The notes: generated from the letters alone by a model not told the origin. A stretch of 64,000 bases of DNA from Stenotrophomonas sp. 704A1 (GCF_030549525.1 NZ_CP130831.1:1451501-1515500); one strand, 5' to 3'. Shown: positions 44,556 to 57,449, numbered from the stretch's first letter. A program made the numbers and translations.

Positions 44556-45790
44556 CGGCGTGGGCCCATGCCCGGGCCGCCGACCCGCATCTGCATGCCG
44601 CCACGGCCGCCACCGCTGGCGGCGGCAGCGCCGCCTTCGCCGACCACCACGCGCTCGCCTTCCGCCAGGCCGGACAGGATCTCGACGTTGGCGCCGTTGT
44701 TGATGCCGACCTTGACCCTGCGCGGCTGCGGCTGGCCCCGGTTATCGACCACGCGCACGATGCGGCCGCCATCGCGGGCCTTCGGCCCCAGCGCCACCGC
44801 CGGCACCATCAGCACGCCCTTGGCCTGTTTCAGCAGCACCGAGACCTGCGCGGTCATGTCGATGCGCAGGGTGCCATCCGGATTCTCCACGTCGAACAGC
44901 GCGTTGTAGTAGACCGCGCTGCTGGAACTGGAACTGGACGAGCTGCTGGAACTGGACGAACTCTCGCTGGCGATCGAGGCCGGCGCCGGATTGATCTGGC
45001 GCAGCGTGGCGTGGTACCTGCGGTCGGGGTCGCCCAGGGTGGTGAAGTACACCGGCATGCCGGCCTTGATCTTGACCACGTCGGCTTCGGACACCTCGGC
45101 GTTGACGGTGACCACGTCCAGCCGCGCCAGCATGACGATGGTCGGCGCGGTCTGGTTGGCATTCACCGTGCGGCCTTCTTCGGCCACCACCGCGACCACG
45201 GTGCCGTCCATCGGCGCCACGATGCGGGTGTAGGCCAGGTTGGCGCGGGCGGTGCCCAGCTCGGTTTCGCGGCCCTTGATCTGCGCTTCGTAGGACTGCA
45301 GCTGGGCGCGGGCGGTCTTCAGCTGCGCTTCGGCGGCGTCGTACTCCTGGCGCGACGTGGCCTCGGCGGCCAGCATCTGCTGCTGGCGGGCGAACTCCAG
45401 CTCGGCCTGGCGCAGCGTGGCCAGCTGCACCGCGCGCTGTGCGGTGACCTGGTCCAGCGAGGCCTGCGCGTTGAGCACCTGGTTCTGCTGGGTGGTGGCA
45501 TCGATCTCGGCGATCAGGTCGCCTTCCTTCACCGTATCACCCAGCTGCACCTTCAGCGATTTGATCTGGCCCGAGGCCTGCGCGCCGACGCTGACCAGCT
45601 TGTAGGCATCGATCACGCCGGTGGCTTCGACCGTCTGTTCGATGTCGCCGCGGCTGACCGGGGTGGTGGCCAGGGCCGGTGCCGCCGGCTTGCGCAGAAG
45701 CCACCAGGCGCCCACGGCGGCGATCAGGACAAGCAGGGCGAGCAGCATCAGGCGGCCCTTGCGGGTCGCGGGCAACAGGCGGGAGATCAC
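44552..45790 (-). CDS. macA: MacA membrane fusion protein with polyserine insert
   Basis: 412 residues: N-terminal membrane anchor ([20 protein letters not shown]), barrel-sandwich hybrid halves ([40 protein letters not shown]), an alpha-hairpin and beta-barrel domains. Residues 277-291 are 15 consecutive serines in the beta-barrel region, absent from typical MacA. It is the first gene of macABC and divergent from a response-regulator gene. Confidence 0.92.
   Translation of the reverse strand: MISRLLPATRKGRLMLLALLVLIAAVGAWWLLRKPAAPALATTPVSRGDIEQTVEATGVIDAYKLVSVGAQASGQIKSLKVQLGDTVKEGDLIAEIDATTQQNQVLNAQASLDQVTAQRAVQLATLRQAELEFARQQQMLAAEATSRQEYDAAEAQLKTARAQLQSYEAQIKGRETELGTARANLAYTRIVAPMDGTVVAVVAEEGRTVNANQTAPTIVMLARLDVVTVNAEVSEADVVKIKAGMPVYFTTLGDPDRRYHATLRQINPAPASIASESSSSSSSSSSSSSSSAVYYNALFDVENPDGTLRIDMTAQVSVLLKQAKGVLMVPAVALGPKARDGGRIVRVVDNRGQPQPRRVKVGINNGANVEILSGLAEGERVVVGEGGAAAASGGGRGGMQMRVGGPGMGPRR
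44918..44962 (-). repeat. Polyserine-coding tract in macA
   Basis: 15 Ser codons in a row using TCC, AGT, AGC and TCG. The mix of codons includes repeats of TCCAGT/TCCAGC, so slippage or local duplication may have built it. Confidence 0.9.
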
Positions 45791-45994
45791 GTGGAGGCTT
45801 CACTCTGGGGGCCGCGTCGGCGGCGTTGGCAGGCATTGTGAAGATCGGGCGTCGGCGCACTCAATCCTCGGGGTATGTCCCTGTGTAACACTGTCTGCGA
45901 GACTGCGTGTCGGCAGGTATCCGGCGCAGGCGTGGATACAGTGGTACGTATTGGCCTGGATGCGGTTCAGCTGCCGACACGGGATGATCGCGAA

Positions 45995-46723
45995 ATGGAG
46001 ACTGAAAACCCGATGCATCGCTTGCTGATCGTCGACGACGACAACGATATCCGCACCCTGCTGGCCGAACAGCTCGGCCGCGCCGGCTACCAGGTCAGCA
46101 CCGCGGCCGATGGCGCCAGCATGCGCCAGCTGCTGGAGCGCGAACACGTGGACCTGATCGTGCTGGACCTCAACCTGCCGCGCGAGGATGGCCTGACCCT
46201 GTGCCGCGACCTGCGCGCGCGCTCGAACACGCCGGTGATCATGCTGACCGCGCGCGCCGAGCCGATCGACCGCGTGCTGGGCCTGGAAATGGGCGCCGAC
46301 GATTACCTGGCCAAGCCCTTCGAGCCACGCGAGCTGCTGGCGCGGATCCGCAACGTGCTGCGCCGGACCGAGGCGCTGCCGGCCAACCTGGAGCCGCTGG
46401 CGGTGCGCCGCGCGCGCTTCTCGCGCTGGATCTTCGACCTGGAACACCGCCATCTGGTGGATCCGGACGGCCGCGTGGTGGTGCTGTCCGGCGCCGAGTT
46501 CCGGCTGCTGCGGGTGTTCATCGCCCATGCCAACAAGGTGCTGTCGCGCGAGCAGCTGGTGGCGCTCAGCAGCGGCCGCAACTATGAAGCGCAGGACCGG
46601 GCGATCGACCTGCAGGTCAGCCGGCTGCGCAACAAGCTGGCCGATGACGGCGGTCCCGATGGCCTGATCAAGACCGTGCGCAACGAGGGCTACGTGCTGG
46701 CCTCGGCGGTCAACCTGGAATAA
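45995..46723 (+). CDS. OmpR-family response regulator
   Basis: 242 residues: receiver domain with acidic pair Asp14/Asp15 and phospho-acceptor Asp58 (DLIVLDLN), conserved Lys in YLAKPFEP, then a winged-helix DNA-binding domain (LSGAEFRLLRVFIAHANKVL; AIDLQVSRLRNKL). It is divergent from macA and followed by its kinase 6 bp later; I recall this pair being named macRS in S. maltophilia. A later ATG at 46013 (MHRLLIV) is possible. Confidence 0.9.
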   Translation: METENPMHRLLIVDDDNDIRTLLAEQLGRAGYQVSTAADGASMRQLLEREHVDLIVLDLNLPREDGLTLCRDLRARSNTPVIMLTARAEPIDRVLGLEMGADDYLAKPFEPRELLARIRNVLRRTEALPANLEPLAVRRARFSRWIFDLEHRHLVDPDGRVVVLSGAEFRLLRVFIAHANKVLSREQLVALSSGRNYEAQDRAIDLQVSRLRNKLADDGGPDGLIKTVRNEGYVLASAVNLE

Positions 46724-46729
46724 GCCGCG

Positions 46730-48139
46730 ATGAAGCGCCTGCGCCACTTCCTGTCCTCGATGGTGGGACGGCTGTTCGTGATCCTGCTGCTGGGCATGAG
46801 CGTGGCCGCGATCGGCGCGACCATGCTGGCCAGTTCCAAGCGCCAGCAGGAGTTCGAGCGGCAGAACCTCAACCGCATCGCTGATCGCCTGCAGGGCTAC
46901 ATCAACCTGCTCGACGGCAACCCCGAGCTGCGCGAGCGGCTGCTGGAAGTGGGCGGCCCGAGCGTGCGTGCGTTGCAGCCGGGCGCGCGCATCGGGCGTG
47001 TCGACAAGGCGCTGATGGAAGTGCTGGAGGACCGGCCGGGCCCGGTGTCGCGCGCGCACGTGCATTTCGCCTCGTTCCGTTCGTGCATTCCCAAGCTGCA
47101 GGACCTGCTGCCGCCGCCGCCGCCGGGCCATCGCAAGCCACCACGCGAGCGCGATCCCACCTTCATTCCACCCAAGTGCCGGGCGGTGGACGTGGTGCTC
47201 AACGACGGCACGCTGCTGAAGCTGGCACTGGATTCGCCGGCGATCGCCCACAACGGCATTCTGGCGGTGGACCCGCTGTTCCTGACCCTGCTGGTGCTGG
47301 CCATCGCGGTGCTGGCCTACGTGGTGGCGCGCATGGCCAGCGCACCGCTGCAGGAGCTGGCCGCGGCCGCCGAGGACCTCGGCGATGACCTGCAGCGTGC
47401 GCCGCTGCCGCTGCGCGGGCCGCGTGAAGTGCAGCGTGCGGCGGAGGCCTTCAATGCCATGCAGCAGCGCCTGCAGCGGCACCTGGCGGAACGTACGCAG
47501 ATGCTGGCAGCGATCACCCATGACCTGCAGACGCCGCTGACCCGGCTGCGCCTGCGCCTGGAGAACGTCACCGACGAGGCACTGCGCGAACGCCTGATCG
47601 GCGACCTGGCGGCAATGCAGGCGCTGGTGCGCGAGGGGCTGGAGCTGGCGCGCAGCGCCGAGAGTGCCGAACAACGTGCGGCGCTGGACCTGGATTCGCT
47701 GCTGGAAAGCATTGTCGAGGACTCGGCCGAAGATGGCGCCGACGTCGCCTTCGAAGGCGGCAGCGGCGCGCTGCTGATGCTGCGGCCGCTGGCCATGCAC
47801 CGGTTGTTCTCCAACCTGGTGGACAACGCGGTGATGTACGCGCAGCGCGCCCGGGTACGGGTCGAGCGGGGCGATGGCACGATCACCGTGGTGATCGCCG
47901 ACGACGGCCCGGGCCTGGCCGACGATCAGCTGGAGGCGGTGTTCGATCCGTTTGTGCGGGTGGAGACCTCGCGCTCGCGCGAGACCGGGGGGGCTGGCCT
48001 CGGGTTGACCATCGCGCGTGCCCTGGCCGAGAAGGACGGGGGCCGGCTGTGGCTGCGCAACCGCCCGCAGGGGGGGCTGGAAGCCGTGGTGCAGTGGCCG
48101 GCCAGCGCCGAGGTGGCGGCACCGGGGCGCGCCGGTTGA
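46730..48139 (+). CDS. Sensor histidine kinase
   Basis: 469 residues: TM1 (about 14-33), periplasmic domain (about 34-182), TM2 (183-201), HAMP, HisKA with phospho-His264 in ITHDLQTPLTRL, and the HATPase domain (LVDNAVMYA; DDGPGLADD; GGAGLGLTIARALAEKDGG). The periplasmic domain holds a Pro-rich basic loop between Cys119 and Cys150. It is the partner of the response regulator just upstream. Confidence 0.92.
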   Translation: MKRLRHFLSSMVGRLFVILLLGMSVAAIGATMLASSKRQQEFERQNLNRIADRLQGYINLLDGNPELRERLLEVGGPSVRALQPGARIGRVDKALMEVLEDRPGPVSRAHVHFASFRSCIPKLQDLLPPPPPGHRKPPRERDPTFIPPKCRAVDVVLNDGTLLKLALDSPAIAHNGILAVDPLFLTLLVLAIAVLAYVVARMASAPLQELAAAAEDLGDDLQRAPLPLRGPREVQRAAEAFNAMQQRLQRHLAERTQMLAAITHDLQTPLTRLRLRLENVTDEALRERLIGDLAAMQALVREGLELARSAESAEQRAALDLDSLLESIVEDSAEDGADVAFEGGSGALLMLRPLAMHRLFSNLVDNAVMYAQRARVRVERGDGTITVVIADDGPGLADDQLEAVFDPFVRVETSRSRETGGAGLGLTIARALAEKDGGRLWLRNRPQGGLEAVVQWPASAEVAAPGRAG

Positions 48140-48227
48140 GGGACCGCTGGCAGCGGGCAGCACCGGCGCGGTGACGCCGCTGGTGGGGTTTGCCCTATCA
48201 TCTGCGCACGTCCCCATCCTTCGTCCG

Positions 48228-48335
48228 ATGAGCCTGCCTGTTCCTGCCGGCATGCCGCCCCGCGCGGCCCGGCTGCCCCTGTCCGCGCCTGTTGCCCCCG
48301 CCGGCAACCGCATCTGGTCGCTGCTGCTGCGCTGA
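48228..48335 (+). CDS. Possible 35-codon upstream ORF coupled to the propeller-GGDEF gene
   Basis: MSLPVPAGMPPRAARLPLSA and on to SLLLR, with its TGA overlapping the ATG of the next gene (TGATG). TATCAT at 48197-48202 could be a -10. Pro/Ala/Arg-rich, no family. It may only serve translational coupling, or be chance in GC-rich DNA. Confidence 0.3.
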   Translation: MSLPVPAGMPPRAARLPLSAPVAPAGNRIWSLLLR

Positions 48336-51300
48336 TGGGCGGGCCGGGGGCGGGCAGGTGCCGGGCGGGGCGCCATTTCGGAAGGAACCTCGGCCGGCTG
48401 CTGCGGCTGGGCGTGCTGTGGCTGTTGCTGGCGCTGGCCGCGCCGCTGGCCGCGCAGGGCGGGGCACCGCCGCTGCGCGACTACGCCATTGACGTGTGGA
48501 CCTCGCGCAACGGCCTGCCGCACAACTCGCTGCGCGACATCGCGCAGACCCCGGAAGGCCACCTGTGGTTCGCCACCTGGGAAGGCCTGGTGCGCTACAA
48601 CGGCCTGGATTTCACCGTATTCGACCGCAGCACCCGGCCGGGCCTGCGTGACAACGGCATCGGCGCGCTGCTGGTCGACCACCAGGGCGGCCTGTGGATC
48701 AGCGATTCGCGCGGCAATGTCAGCCATCGCGGCAGTGACGGCCAATGGCAGGTCTGGGAGCACCAGCCCGATACCCCGCAGGTGCTGATCCAGTCGATGC
48801 AGATGGACAGCCAGGGACGCCTGTGGCTGCTGTACGAGGGCAAGGGCATCGGCTACCTGACCGCGGACAAGGGCATCGTCTACCAGCCGCCACCGCCGGC
48901 ACTGCCGATGGCGATGAGCTTCACCAAGATGGTGGTCGATGCCCAGGACCGGGTCTGGATCGGCACGCTCGACGGCCTGGTGCTGCGTGACAACGATGGC
49001 GTGCTCAAGCGCGCACCGGCCGCATGGGGCGTGGACAAGGGGCTGTCATGGCCCTACCGCGCACCCGACGGTGCGTTGTGGATCGTCGCCGGCGAACGCC
49101 TGTACCGGGTCGAGGACGACCGCCTGGTGCTGGTGCACCGCCTTCCGGGCCAGCTGCACCTGACCGCCATGCTGCAGGACCGGCATGGCGATGTCTGGCT
49201 GGGCACCGAAAACCAGGGCCTGCTGCGCATCTCGTCGCACGGCCTGGAACGCCTGCCGGCTGGACTGAACCTGCCCGGCGGCCGCGTGGTCAGCCTGCGC
49301 GAGGATGCCGAAGGCAGCATCTGGGTCGGTGCCAACGGCGGCCTGTACCGCCTGCGCGAAACCCTGTTCAGCAGCTACACCGAGCGCGACGGGCTCAGCG
49401 GCGACTACGTGCGCACGGTGTTCGAAGACCGCGACCGCCAGCTGTGGGTGGGCAGCGCCAGCGGCCTGGACCAGCAGACCGCGGATGGCCGCTTCCGCGC
49501 GATGCCGCTGCACAACCGCGGGGGCAAGGCGCCGTCGGTACTGAGCCTTGCCCAGGACCCGGGCGGCGACCTGTGGGTGGGCACCTTCGGCGACGGCATC
49601 TTCCGGCTATACCCGGACGGCCGCCTGCGCCGCAACTATGCGGCCGCGGAGGGCCTGCCGGGCGGCAACATCCGCGCGATCAGCGTCGATGCTTCCGGCG
49701 TGGTCTGGGCCGGCACGCAGAAGGGCGTGATCCGCATCGAAGGCGATTCGGTACGGGTTTCCACGCTGCCGGGGATGCCGGGAGGGCTGATCACCGCGCT
49801 CGAGCACGACCACCAGGGCAACCTGTGGATCGGCACCATCGAGGGCATACGGGTGCTGCGCGGCGACCACGTGCAGTCGATCGACCTGGCGCCGCTGGGC
49901 GGGGGCCGCAGCGTGTTCGGCTTCCACCAGATCGGCGACGCGATGTGGATCAGCAGCGACCGTGGCCTGTACCGCTGGCAGGACGGGCGCCTGGCCCGTG
50001 TCGGCCTGGAGCAGGGCATGCCGGTGGACGCGGTGTTCCAGCTGGTGCCCGACCGCTTGGGCAACGTCTGGATCAGCAGCAACCGCGGCGTGCTGCGCAC
50101 CGACATGGCCACCCTCAACGCCGTGGCCGATGGCCGCGCGCCACGGGTGACGGTGGAGCGCTACAACGAGATCGATGGCATGGCCAACGCGCAGGCCAAC
50201 GGCAGTTCCGGGCCCTCGGCGATCCTGCGCCAGGACGGCAGCTTCTGGGTGGTCACCGCCGGTGGCCTGAGCACGGTCGATCCACAGCGGCTGCAGCGTT
50301 TCCGCGAACGCCCGGCACCGCCGGCGGCGATCGAGAACGTGCAGGTCGACGGTGCACCGGTGCATTGGGAAGGCCCCGAACGCAACCTGGTCCCGGGCGG
50401 TCGCCGGCTGGCGGTGAGCTATGTCGGCCTGAGCTACCTGATGTCCGACCGCATCCGCTACCGCACCCGGCTCGATGGCCTGGACAGCAGCTGGGTGGAG
50501 CGTGGCCCGCAGCGCAGCGTGGAATTCGTCGGCCTGCCGCCGGGGGACTACACGCTGCATGTGGCGGCCTCGCACCCGGGCGGCAGCTGGGGCCAGCAGG
50601 AAGCGGTGTGGAGCTTCACCGTGGAGCCGTTCTGGTGGCAGCGACGCAGCGTGCAGGCATTGATCGGCCTGCTGCTGCTGGCCGCGCTGGTGGCGCTGTA
50701 CCGCTTCCTGCTGCAGCAGTACAAGGCCAGCAACCTGCGCCTGGCGCGGCGCGTGGACGAAGCCACCTTCGACCTGCAGGCGCAGACCGTGCACCTGCAG
50801 GCGCTGAACCAGGAAAAGACCGAACTGGCCGAACGCCTGGCCCGCCAGGCCGAAGCGTTCGAGCGCCAGGCCCGCGAAGACGCGCTGACCACGCTCGCCA
50901 ACCGCCGCGGCTTCGACGAAGCACTGGCCCGCGACTTCGCCCGCGCCCAGCGCAGCGGGCATCCGCTGTGCCTGGTGGTGCTGGACATCGATCACTTCAA
51001 GGACGTCAACGACACCTACAGCCACAGCATCGGCGATGCGGTGCTGGTGGAAGTGGCGCAGGTGATCGCCGCCGCCTGCCGCGATTCGGACCTGCCGGCG
51101 CGCACCGGCGGCGAAGAGTTCGCGCTGCTGCTCAATGACACCCGCCTGGAAGAGGCCGCACAGCTGTGCGCGCGCCTGCGCGGCCTGTTCCACGACCACC
51201 CGGACTGGGCCGGCGTGCCCGGACTGCGGGTGACCTTCAGTGCCGGCCTGGTGGAGCTGGACGCCGACGACCGCACCCCGGCGCTGCTCTACCAGCGTGC

Positions 51301-51358
51301 CGACCGCGCGCTGTACCGCGCGAAGAGCGACGGCCGGGATCGCACGAGCATCGGTTGA
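48335..51358 (+). CDS. Two-component-propeller sensor diguanylate cyclase
   Basis: 1007 residues: signal peptide (VLWLLLALAAPLAAQG), about a dozen propeller repeats with the GxLWxGT pattern (GHLWFATWEGLVRYNG; GNLWIGTIEGIRVL), a Y_Y_Y domain (YVGLSYLMSDRIRYRTRLDG), one TM near 768-795, a short coiled coil and a C-terminal GGDEF with GGEEF at about 925-929 and inhibitory-site RDSD five residues before it. A periplasmic sensor controlling c-di-GMP synthesis; the ligand is unknown. Confidence 0.9.
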   Translation: MGGPGAGRCRAGRHFGRNLGRLLRLGVLWLLLALAAPLAAQGGAPPLRDYAIDVWTSRNGLPHNSLRDIAQTPEGHLWFATWEGLVRYNGLDFTVFDRSTRPGLRDNGIGALLVDHQGGLWISDSRGNVSHRGSDGQWQVWEHQPDTPQVLIQSMQMDSQGRLWLLYEGKGIGYLTADKGIVYQPPPPALPMAMSFTKMVVDAQDRVWIGTLDGLVLRDNDGVLKRAPAAWGVDKGLSWPYRAPDGALWIVAGERLYRVEDDRLVLVHRLPGQLHLTAMLQDRHGDVWLGTENQGLLRISSHGLERLPAGLNLPGGRVVSLREDAEGSIWVGANGGLYRLRETLFSSYTERDGLSGDYVRTVFEDRDRQLWVGSASGLDQQTADGRFRAMPLHNRGGKAPSVLSLAQDPGGDLWVGTFGDGIFRLYPDGRLRRNYAAAEGLPGGNIRAISVDASGVVWAGTQKGVIRIEGDSVRVSTLPGMPGGLITALEHDHQGNLWIGTIEGIRVLRGDHVQSIDLAPLGGGRSVFGFHQIGDAMWISSDRGLYRWQDGRLARVGLEQGMPVDAVFQLVPDRLGNVWISSNRGVLRTDMATLNAVADGRAPRVTVERYNEIDGMANAQANGSSGPSAILRQDGSFWVVTAGGLSTVDPQRLQRFRERPAPPAAIENVQVDGAPVHWEGPERNLVPGGRRLAVSYVGLSYLMSDRIRYRTRLDGLDSSWVERGPQRSVEFVGLPPGDYTLHVAASHPGGSWGQQEAVWSFTVEPFWWQRRSVQALIGLLLLAALVALYRFLLQQYKASNLRLARRVDEATFDLQAQTVHLQALNQEKTELAERLARQAEAFERQAREDALTTLANRRGFDEALARDFARAQRSGHPLCLVVLDIDHFKDVNDTYSHSIGDAVLVEVAQVIAAACRDSDLPARTGGEEFALLLNDTRLEEAAQLCARLRGLFHDHPDWAGVPGLRVTFSAGLVELDADDRTPALLYQRADRALYRAKSDGRDRTSIG

Positions 51359-51397
51359 TTGCATCCGCGCAGGGCGTGGAGGTGCCGCCGGCAATCG

Positions 51398-51470
51398 GTA
51401 GAGTCGAGCCATGCTCGACCATCGCGCCACAGCGCGGCAGAAGGCGCAGCCGAGCATGGCTCGGCTCTAC
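51398..51470. repeat. SMAG inverted dimer between convergent genes
   Basis: GTAGAGTCGAGCCATGCTCG at 51398 and its inverse CCGAGCATGGCTCGG ending CTAC at 51470. Between the propeller-GGDEF gene and rnt, which converge. Confidence 0.8.
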
Positions 51471-51483
51471 AGAAAGAGCTGCT

Positions 51484-52143
<660 letters not shown>

Positions 52144-52214
52144 CTAGCAGAGCGACCCTGAGCGCCCGGCCAGCCGGATCGACCGCGGCCCGCGCGGGGC
52201 CGCCGCGTTGACCC

Positions 52215-52727
52215 TCATGCGGTGGCGGCGGGCGCGATCCGTCCAGGCCGCGCCAGAAGCGCATCCACGCTCAGCCTGCCGGCCCCGCTGAACATCAGCG
52301 GCAGCAGCATCGCCATGAACAGCAGCGGCAGCTTGAAGTTGCCGAAGCCCTGGTCGCTGATCGCATAGCCCATCGCCAGGTCCGCCAGCGAGTTCCACTC
52401 CATCGGCCAATGCACCGCATAGGTGGCCACCAGCGTCAGCACCAGCAGGCTGGCGGCGGCGAAACGGGTGCCGAAGCCGAGCAGCAGGCAGGCCGCGCCG
52501 ACCAGTTCGAACCAGGTGGCCAGCTGCCAGTTCAGTGTGGCCGGCAACTGGTCGAACGGGAACGGAAACGCGTCCTGCAGGTCGGCGAACCAGTTCTGCC
52601 CGTGCAGTTTCTCGCGGCCGGATTCGAAGTATTCCCAGGCCAGCAGCAGGCGCAGGCCGAGCGGCGCCAACCAGGGGGCGAGACGGTCCAGCTGGCCGCG
52701 CGCGGCGGTCAGGGTCGGAAGGTTCAT
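52215..52727 (-). CDS. DoxX-family membrane protein of the buf operon
   Basis: 170 residues with four hydrophobic segments ([51 protein letters not shown]). DoxX-like genes often close DUF692/DUF2063 operons (HvfD/BufD type); a redox or membrane role in peptide handling is assumed but not shown. It starts 24 bp after bufC. Confidence 0.85.
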   Translation of the reverse strand: MNLPTLTAARGQLDRLAPWLAPLGLRLLLAWEYFESGREKLHGQNWFADLQDAFPFPFDQLPATLNWQLATWFELVGAACLLLGFGTRFAAASLLVLTLVATYAVHWPMEWNSLADLAMGYAISDQGFGNFKLPLLFMAMLLPLMFSGAGRLSVDALLARPGRIAPAATA

Positions 52728-52751
52728 CAGGGGATCTCCGCGGGTCGGGGG

Positions 52752-54739
<1,988 letters not shown>

Positions 54740-54865
54740 CGGTCGTACTCCTTGGGTGGTGGGCAGGTGCCCGGGGTGAAACGATGGTGCAGCGATCCTA
54801 CTCAAGGAATCCTCGCCAAGAACTCAATTTTTCGTGAGGTTTGCCGCCACCGCGCCACAGGCAGA

Positions 54866-54897
54866 CAAAAAAGGCCCCTGTCGCGTGGACAGGGGCC
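54866..54897 (-). terminator. Terminator after phoU
   Basis: Minus strand GGCCCCTGTC-CACGC-GACAGGGGCC followed by a T-run. It ends the pst-phoU transcript before the buf operon. Confidence 0.9.
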
Positions 54898-54930
54898 CTC
54901 TGCAGCCGGTTTCGATGTTGCAGTGCGGTA

Positions 54931-55644
54931 TCAGACGTGGTCGGTGCTGGAGGTCTCGTCGCGCTTCTCGCGCGGCGGCAGCGGCTGTTCGCCGTGCACG
55001 AGGAACCACACGTTCTCGGCGATGTTGGTGGCGTGGTCGCCCACCCGCTCCAGGTTCTTGGCCATGAACAGCAGGTGCGTGCACGGGGTGATGTTGCGCG
55101 GGTCTTCCATCATGTAGGTCAGCAGCTCGCGGAACAGGGCGGTGTACTGCGCATCCAGGCGGGCGTCATCCTCGCGCAGCGCCAGCGCCGCTTCGGCGTC
55201 GTTGTCGCGGTAGGCCGCGATGGCACGACGGACCTGCTGTGCAGCCAACCGGCCCAGTGCGCGCAGGCCCTGGATCTGCGGCAGCGGCGGCACCTTGCCC
55301 AGCGCGATCGAACGCTTGGCAACGTTGGCCGCGTAGTCGCCGATGCGCTCGATGTCGGCGGGGATGCGCAGGCCGGCCAGGATCTCGCGCAGGTCGCGGG
55401 CCATCGGGCCGCGCAGTGCCAGGCGCATCACATCGTGACTGATCTGCTGTTCCAGCGCGTCGATCGCTTCGTCGTTGGCGATGATGCGATGGGCGGCGTT
55501 CTCGTCGCGCTTCTCGATGACGTCCATCGACGCCTCGAGCTGGGCGACGGCCATCTCGCCCATGCGCACGATCTCGGCCACCAGGCGCTGCTGCTCTTCG
55601 TCGTAGCTCTTGACGATGTGGTCGTTGGGAAGGTTCATGGTCAT
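54931..55644 (-). CDS. phoU: Phosphate signalling protein PhoU
   Basis: 237 residues of two PhoU helical repeats (HRIIANDEAIDALEQQISHD; DIERIGDYAANVAKRSIALG; KNLERVGDHATNIAENVWFL) with the metal-binding ExxxD pattern. It links the Pst transporter to the PhoR kinase and keeps the Pho regulon off when phosphate is plentiful. Start at 55644 (MTMNLPND) or 55638 (MNLPND). Two GTAG palindromes separate it from pstB. Confidence 0.95.
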   Translation of the reverse strand: MTMNLPNDHIVKSYDEEQQRLVAEIVRMGEMAVAQLEASMDVIEKRDENAAHRIIANDEAIDALEQQISHDVMRLALRGPMARDLREILAGLRIPADIERIGDYAANVAKRSIALGKVPPLPQIQGLRALGRLAAQQVRRAIAAYRDNDAEAALALREDDARLDAQYTALFRELLTYMMEDPRNITPCTHLLFMAKNLERVGDHATNIAENVWFLVHGEQPLPPREKRDETSSTDHV

Positions 55645-55652
55645 TCCACTCT

Positions 55653-55710
55653 GTAGAGTCGAGCCCTGCTCGACTGGCGTTGTCTGTAGAGTCGAGCGAT
55701 GCCCGACTGA
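55653..55710 (+). repeat. Two SMAG half-elements in direct orientation between pstB and phoU
   Basis: GTAGAGTCGAGCCCTGCTCG at 55653 and GTAGAGTCGAGCGATGCCCG at 55686, 33 bp apart and both on the plus strand. They form hairpins in the pstB-phoU intercistronic RNA and may lower phoU expression relative to pstB. Confidence 0.75.
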
Positions 55711-55735
55711 CATTGTCTGTCTCTCGACCGGCGTT

Positions 55736-56566
55736 TCAGCCGAAGCGACCGGTGATGTAGTCTTCGGTCTGCTGCTTGGACGGCTGCGAGAAGATCACTT
55801 CGGTGCGGTCATGCTCGATCAGGTCGCCCAGGTACATGAAGGCGGTGTAGTCGGACACGCGCGCGGCCTGCTGCATGTTGTGGGTCACGATCACGATGGT
55901 GTACTCGTGCTTCAGTTCTTCCACCAGCTGCTCGATGCGGCTGGTGGAGATCGGATCCAGCGCCGAGGTCGGCTCGTCCAGCAGCAGCACCGACGGGCGC
56001 AGGGCCACGGCACGGGCGATGCACAGGCGCTGCTGCTGGCCGCCGGACAGGCCCAGCGCGCTCTGGTTGAGCTTGTCCTTCACCTCGTCCCACAGCGCGC
56101 CCTGGCGCAGCGCCTGCTCGACGCGGTCGGCCATGTCGGCCTTGGACAGCTTCTCGTGGTGGCGGATGCCATAGGCCACGTTCTCGAAGATGGTCATCGG
56201 GAACGGCACCGGCTTCTGGAACACCATGCCCACCTTGCTGCGCAGGCGGTTCATCGGGTACTTCGGCGACAGGATGTTCTCGCCGTCCAGCAGCACTTCG
56301 CCGCGTGCTTCCAGCTTCGGGTACAGCGCGTAGATGCGGTTGAAGATGCGCAGCAGGGTCGACTTGCCGCAACCGGAGGGCCCGATCAGCGCGGTCACGC
56401 GCTTTTCCGGAATCTCCAGGTTGATGCCCTTCAGGGCGTGGAACTTGTCGTAGTAGAAGTCCAGACCACGCGCAGCCAGCTTGACCGGCGACGGCGCGTG
56501 CAGGTTCTCGTGCGAGGCCGGCACGGCGATGCGCTGCATCGGCACGGCGTTGGAAAGGTCGTTCAT
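55736..56566 (-). CDS. pstB: Phosphate ABC transporter ATPase PstB
   Basis: 276 residues from ATG 56566 ([12 protein letters not shown]); ATG 56593, overlapping pstA by 8 bp, is an alternative. Walker [11 protein letters not shown]-loop VFQKPVPFP, signature LSGGQQQRL and Walker [13 protein letters not shown] are intact. It powers high-affinity phosphate import through PstC/PstA. Confidence 0.95.
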   Translation of the reverse strand: MNDLSNAVPMQRIAVPASHENLHAPSPVKLAARGLDFYYDKFHALKGINLEIPEKRVTALIGPSGCGKSTLLRIFNRIYALYPKLEARGEVLLDGENILSPKYPMNRLRSKVGMVFQKPVPFPMTIFENVAYGIRHHEKLSKADMADRVEQALRQGALWDEVKDKLNQSALGLSGGQQQRLCIARAVALRPSVLLLDEPTSALDPISTSRIEQLVEELKHEYTIVIVTHNMQQAARVSDYTAFMYLGDLIEHDRTEVIFSQPSKQQTEDYITGRFG

Positions 56567-56585
56567 GGCGGTATCCACGGAAAGG

Positions 56586-57449
56586 TCAGTCATGGGAGAT
56601 GCGGTTGCGCAGCAGGATGCCGCGGGCGGCAAGGCTGACCAGCAACACGAAGACAGTCAGCACCAGGGCACCGGCCCAGGCCAGTACCTGCCAGGATTCA
56701 TACGGGCTGCCGGCGAACTGGTTCATCACCACCGGCACCGAAGCCATCGGCTGGAACACGTTGCTGTTCCAGTACTGGTTGCCGAAGGCGGTGAACAGCA
56801 GCGGCGCGGTTTCACCGGAGATGCGGGCCAGCGCCAGCAGGATGCCGGTGATGATGCCGGCCGAGGCACTGCGGTAGAGCACCTGCACGATCACCTTCCA
56901 CTGCGGGATGCCCAGCGACAGCGCGGCCTCGCGCATCTGCGAAGGCACCAGGCGCAGCATCTCGTCGGTGGTGCGCACCACCACCGGCAGCACGATGAAG
57001 GCCAGCGACAGCGCACCGGCGAAGGCGGAGAAGTTGCCACCGGTCTGCATCACGTACAGGGTGTAGACGAACAGGCCCAGCACGATCGACGGTGCCGACA
57101 GCAGGATGTCGTTGACGAAGCGGACCACGGTGCCGGCCTTGCGGGCGTTGCCGTACTCGGCCAGCCAGGTGCCGGCCAGCACGCCCAGCGGGGTGCCGAT
57201 GCCGATCGCCAGCGCGCACATCACCGCGCTGCCGAAGAAGGCGTTGGCCAGGCCGCCTTCCTGCATCGGCGGCGGCGTCATCTTGGTGAACAGATCCAGA
57301 TTGATGCCGGCCAGGCCCTTGGCCGCCAGGGTGAACAGGATCCAGCCCAGGAAGAACAGGCCGAACAGGGCAGTGGCGCAGGACAGCGTGATCGCAACGA
57401 CGTTGCCGATGCGACGGCGCAGGTACAGGGAGTCAGCGGTGCTGGACAT
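56586..57449 (-). CDS. pstA: Phosphate ABC transporter permease PstA
   Basis: 287 residues with six TM segments and the conserved permease loop [20 protein letters not shown] (EAA motif). Its ATG overlaps the pstC stop (TGATG), so translation is coupled. Confidence 0.95.
   Translation of the reverse strand: MSSTADSLYLRRRIGNVVAITLSCATALFGLFFLGWILFTLAAKGLAGINLDLFTKMTPPPMQEGGLANAFFGSAVMCALAIGIGTPLGVLAGTWLAEYGNARKAGTVVRFVNDILLSAPSIVLGLFVYTLYVMQTGGNFSAFAGALSLAFIVLPVVVRTTDEMLRLVPSQMREAALSLGIPQWKVIVQVLYRSASAGIITGILLALARISGETAPLLFTAFGNQYWNSNVFQPMASVPVVMNQFAGSPYESWQVLAWAGALVLTVFVLLVSLAARGILLRNRISHD

Noticed and set aside
45800-48763. Open frame of 987 codons on the minus strand
   Set aside because: Antisense to the response regulator and kinase genes, which have full domain motifs; composition typical of shadows.
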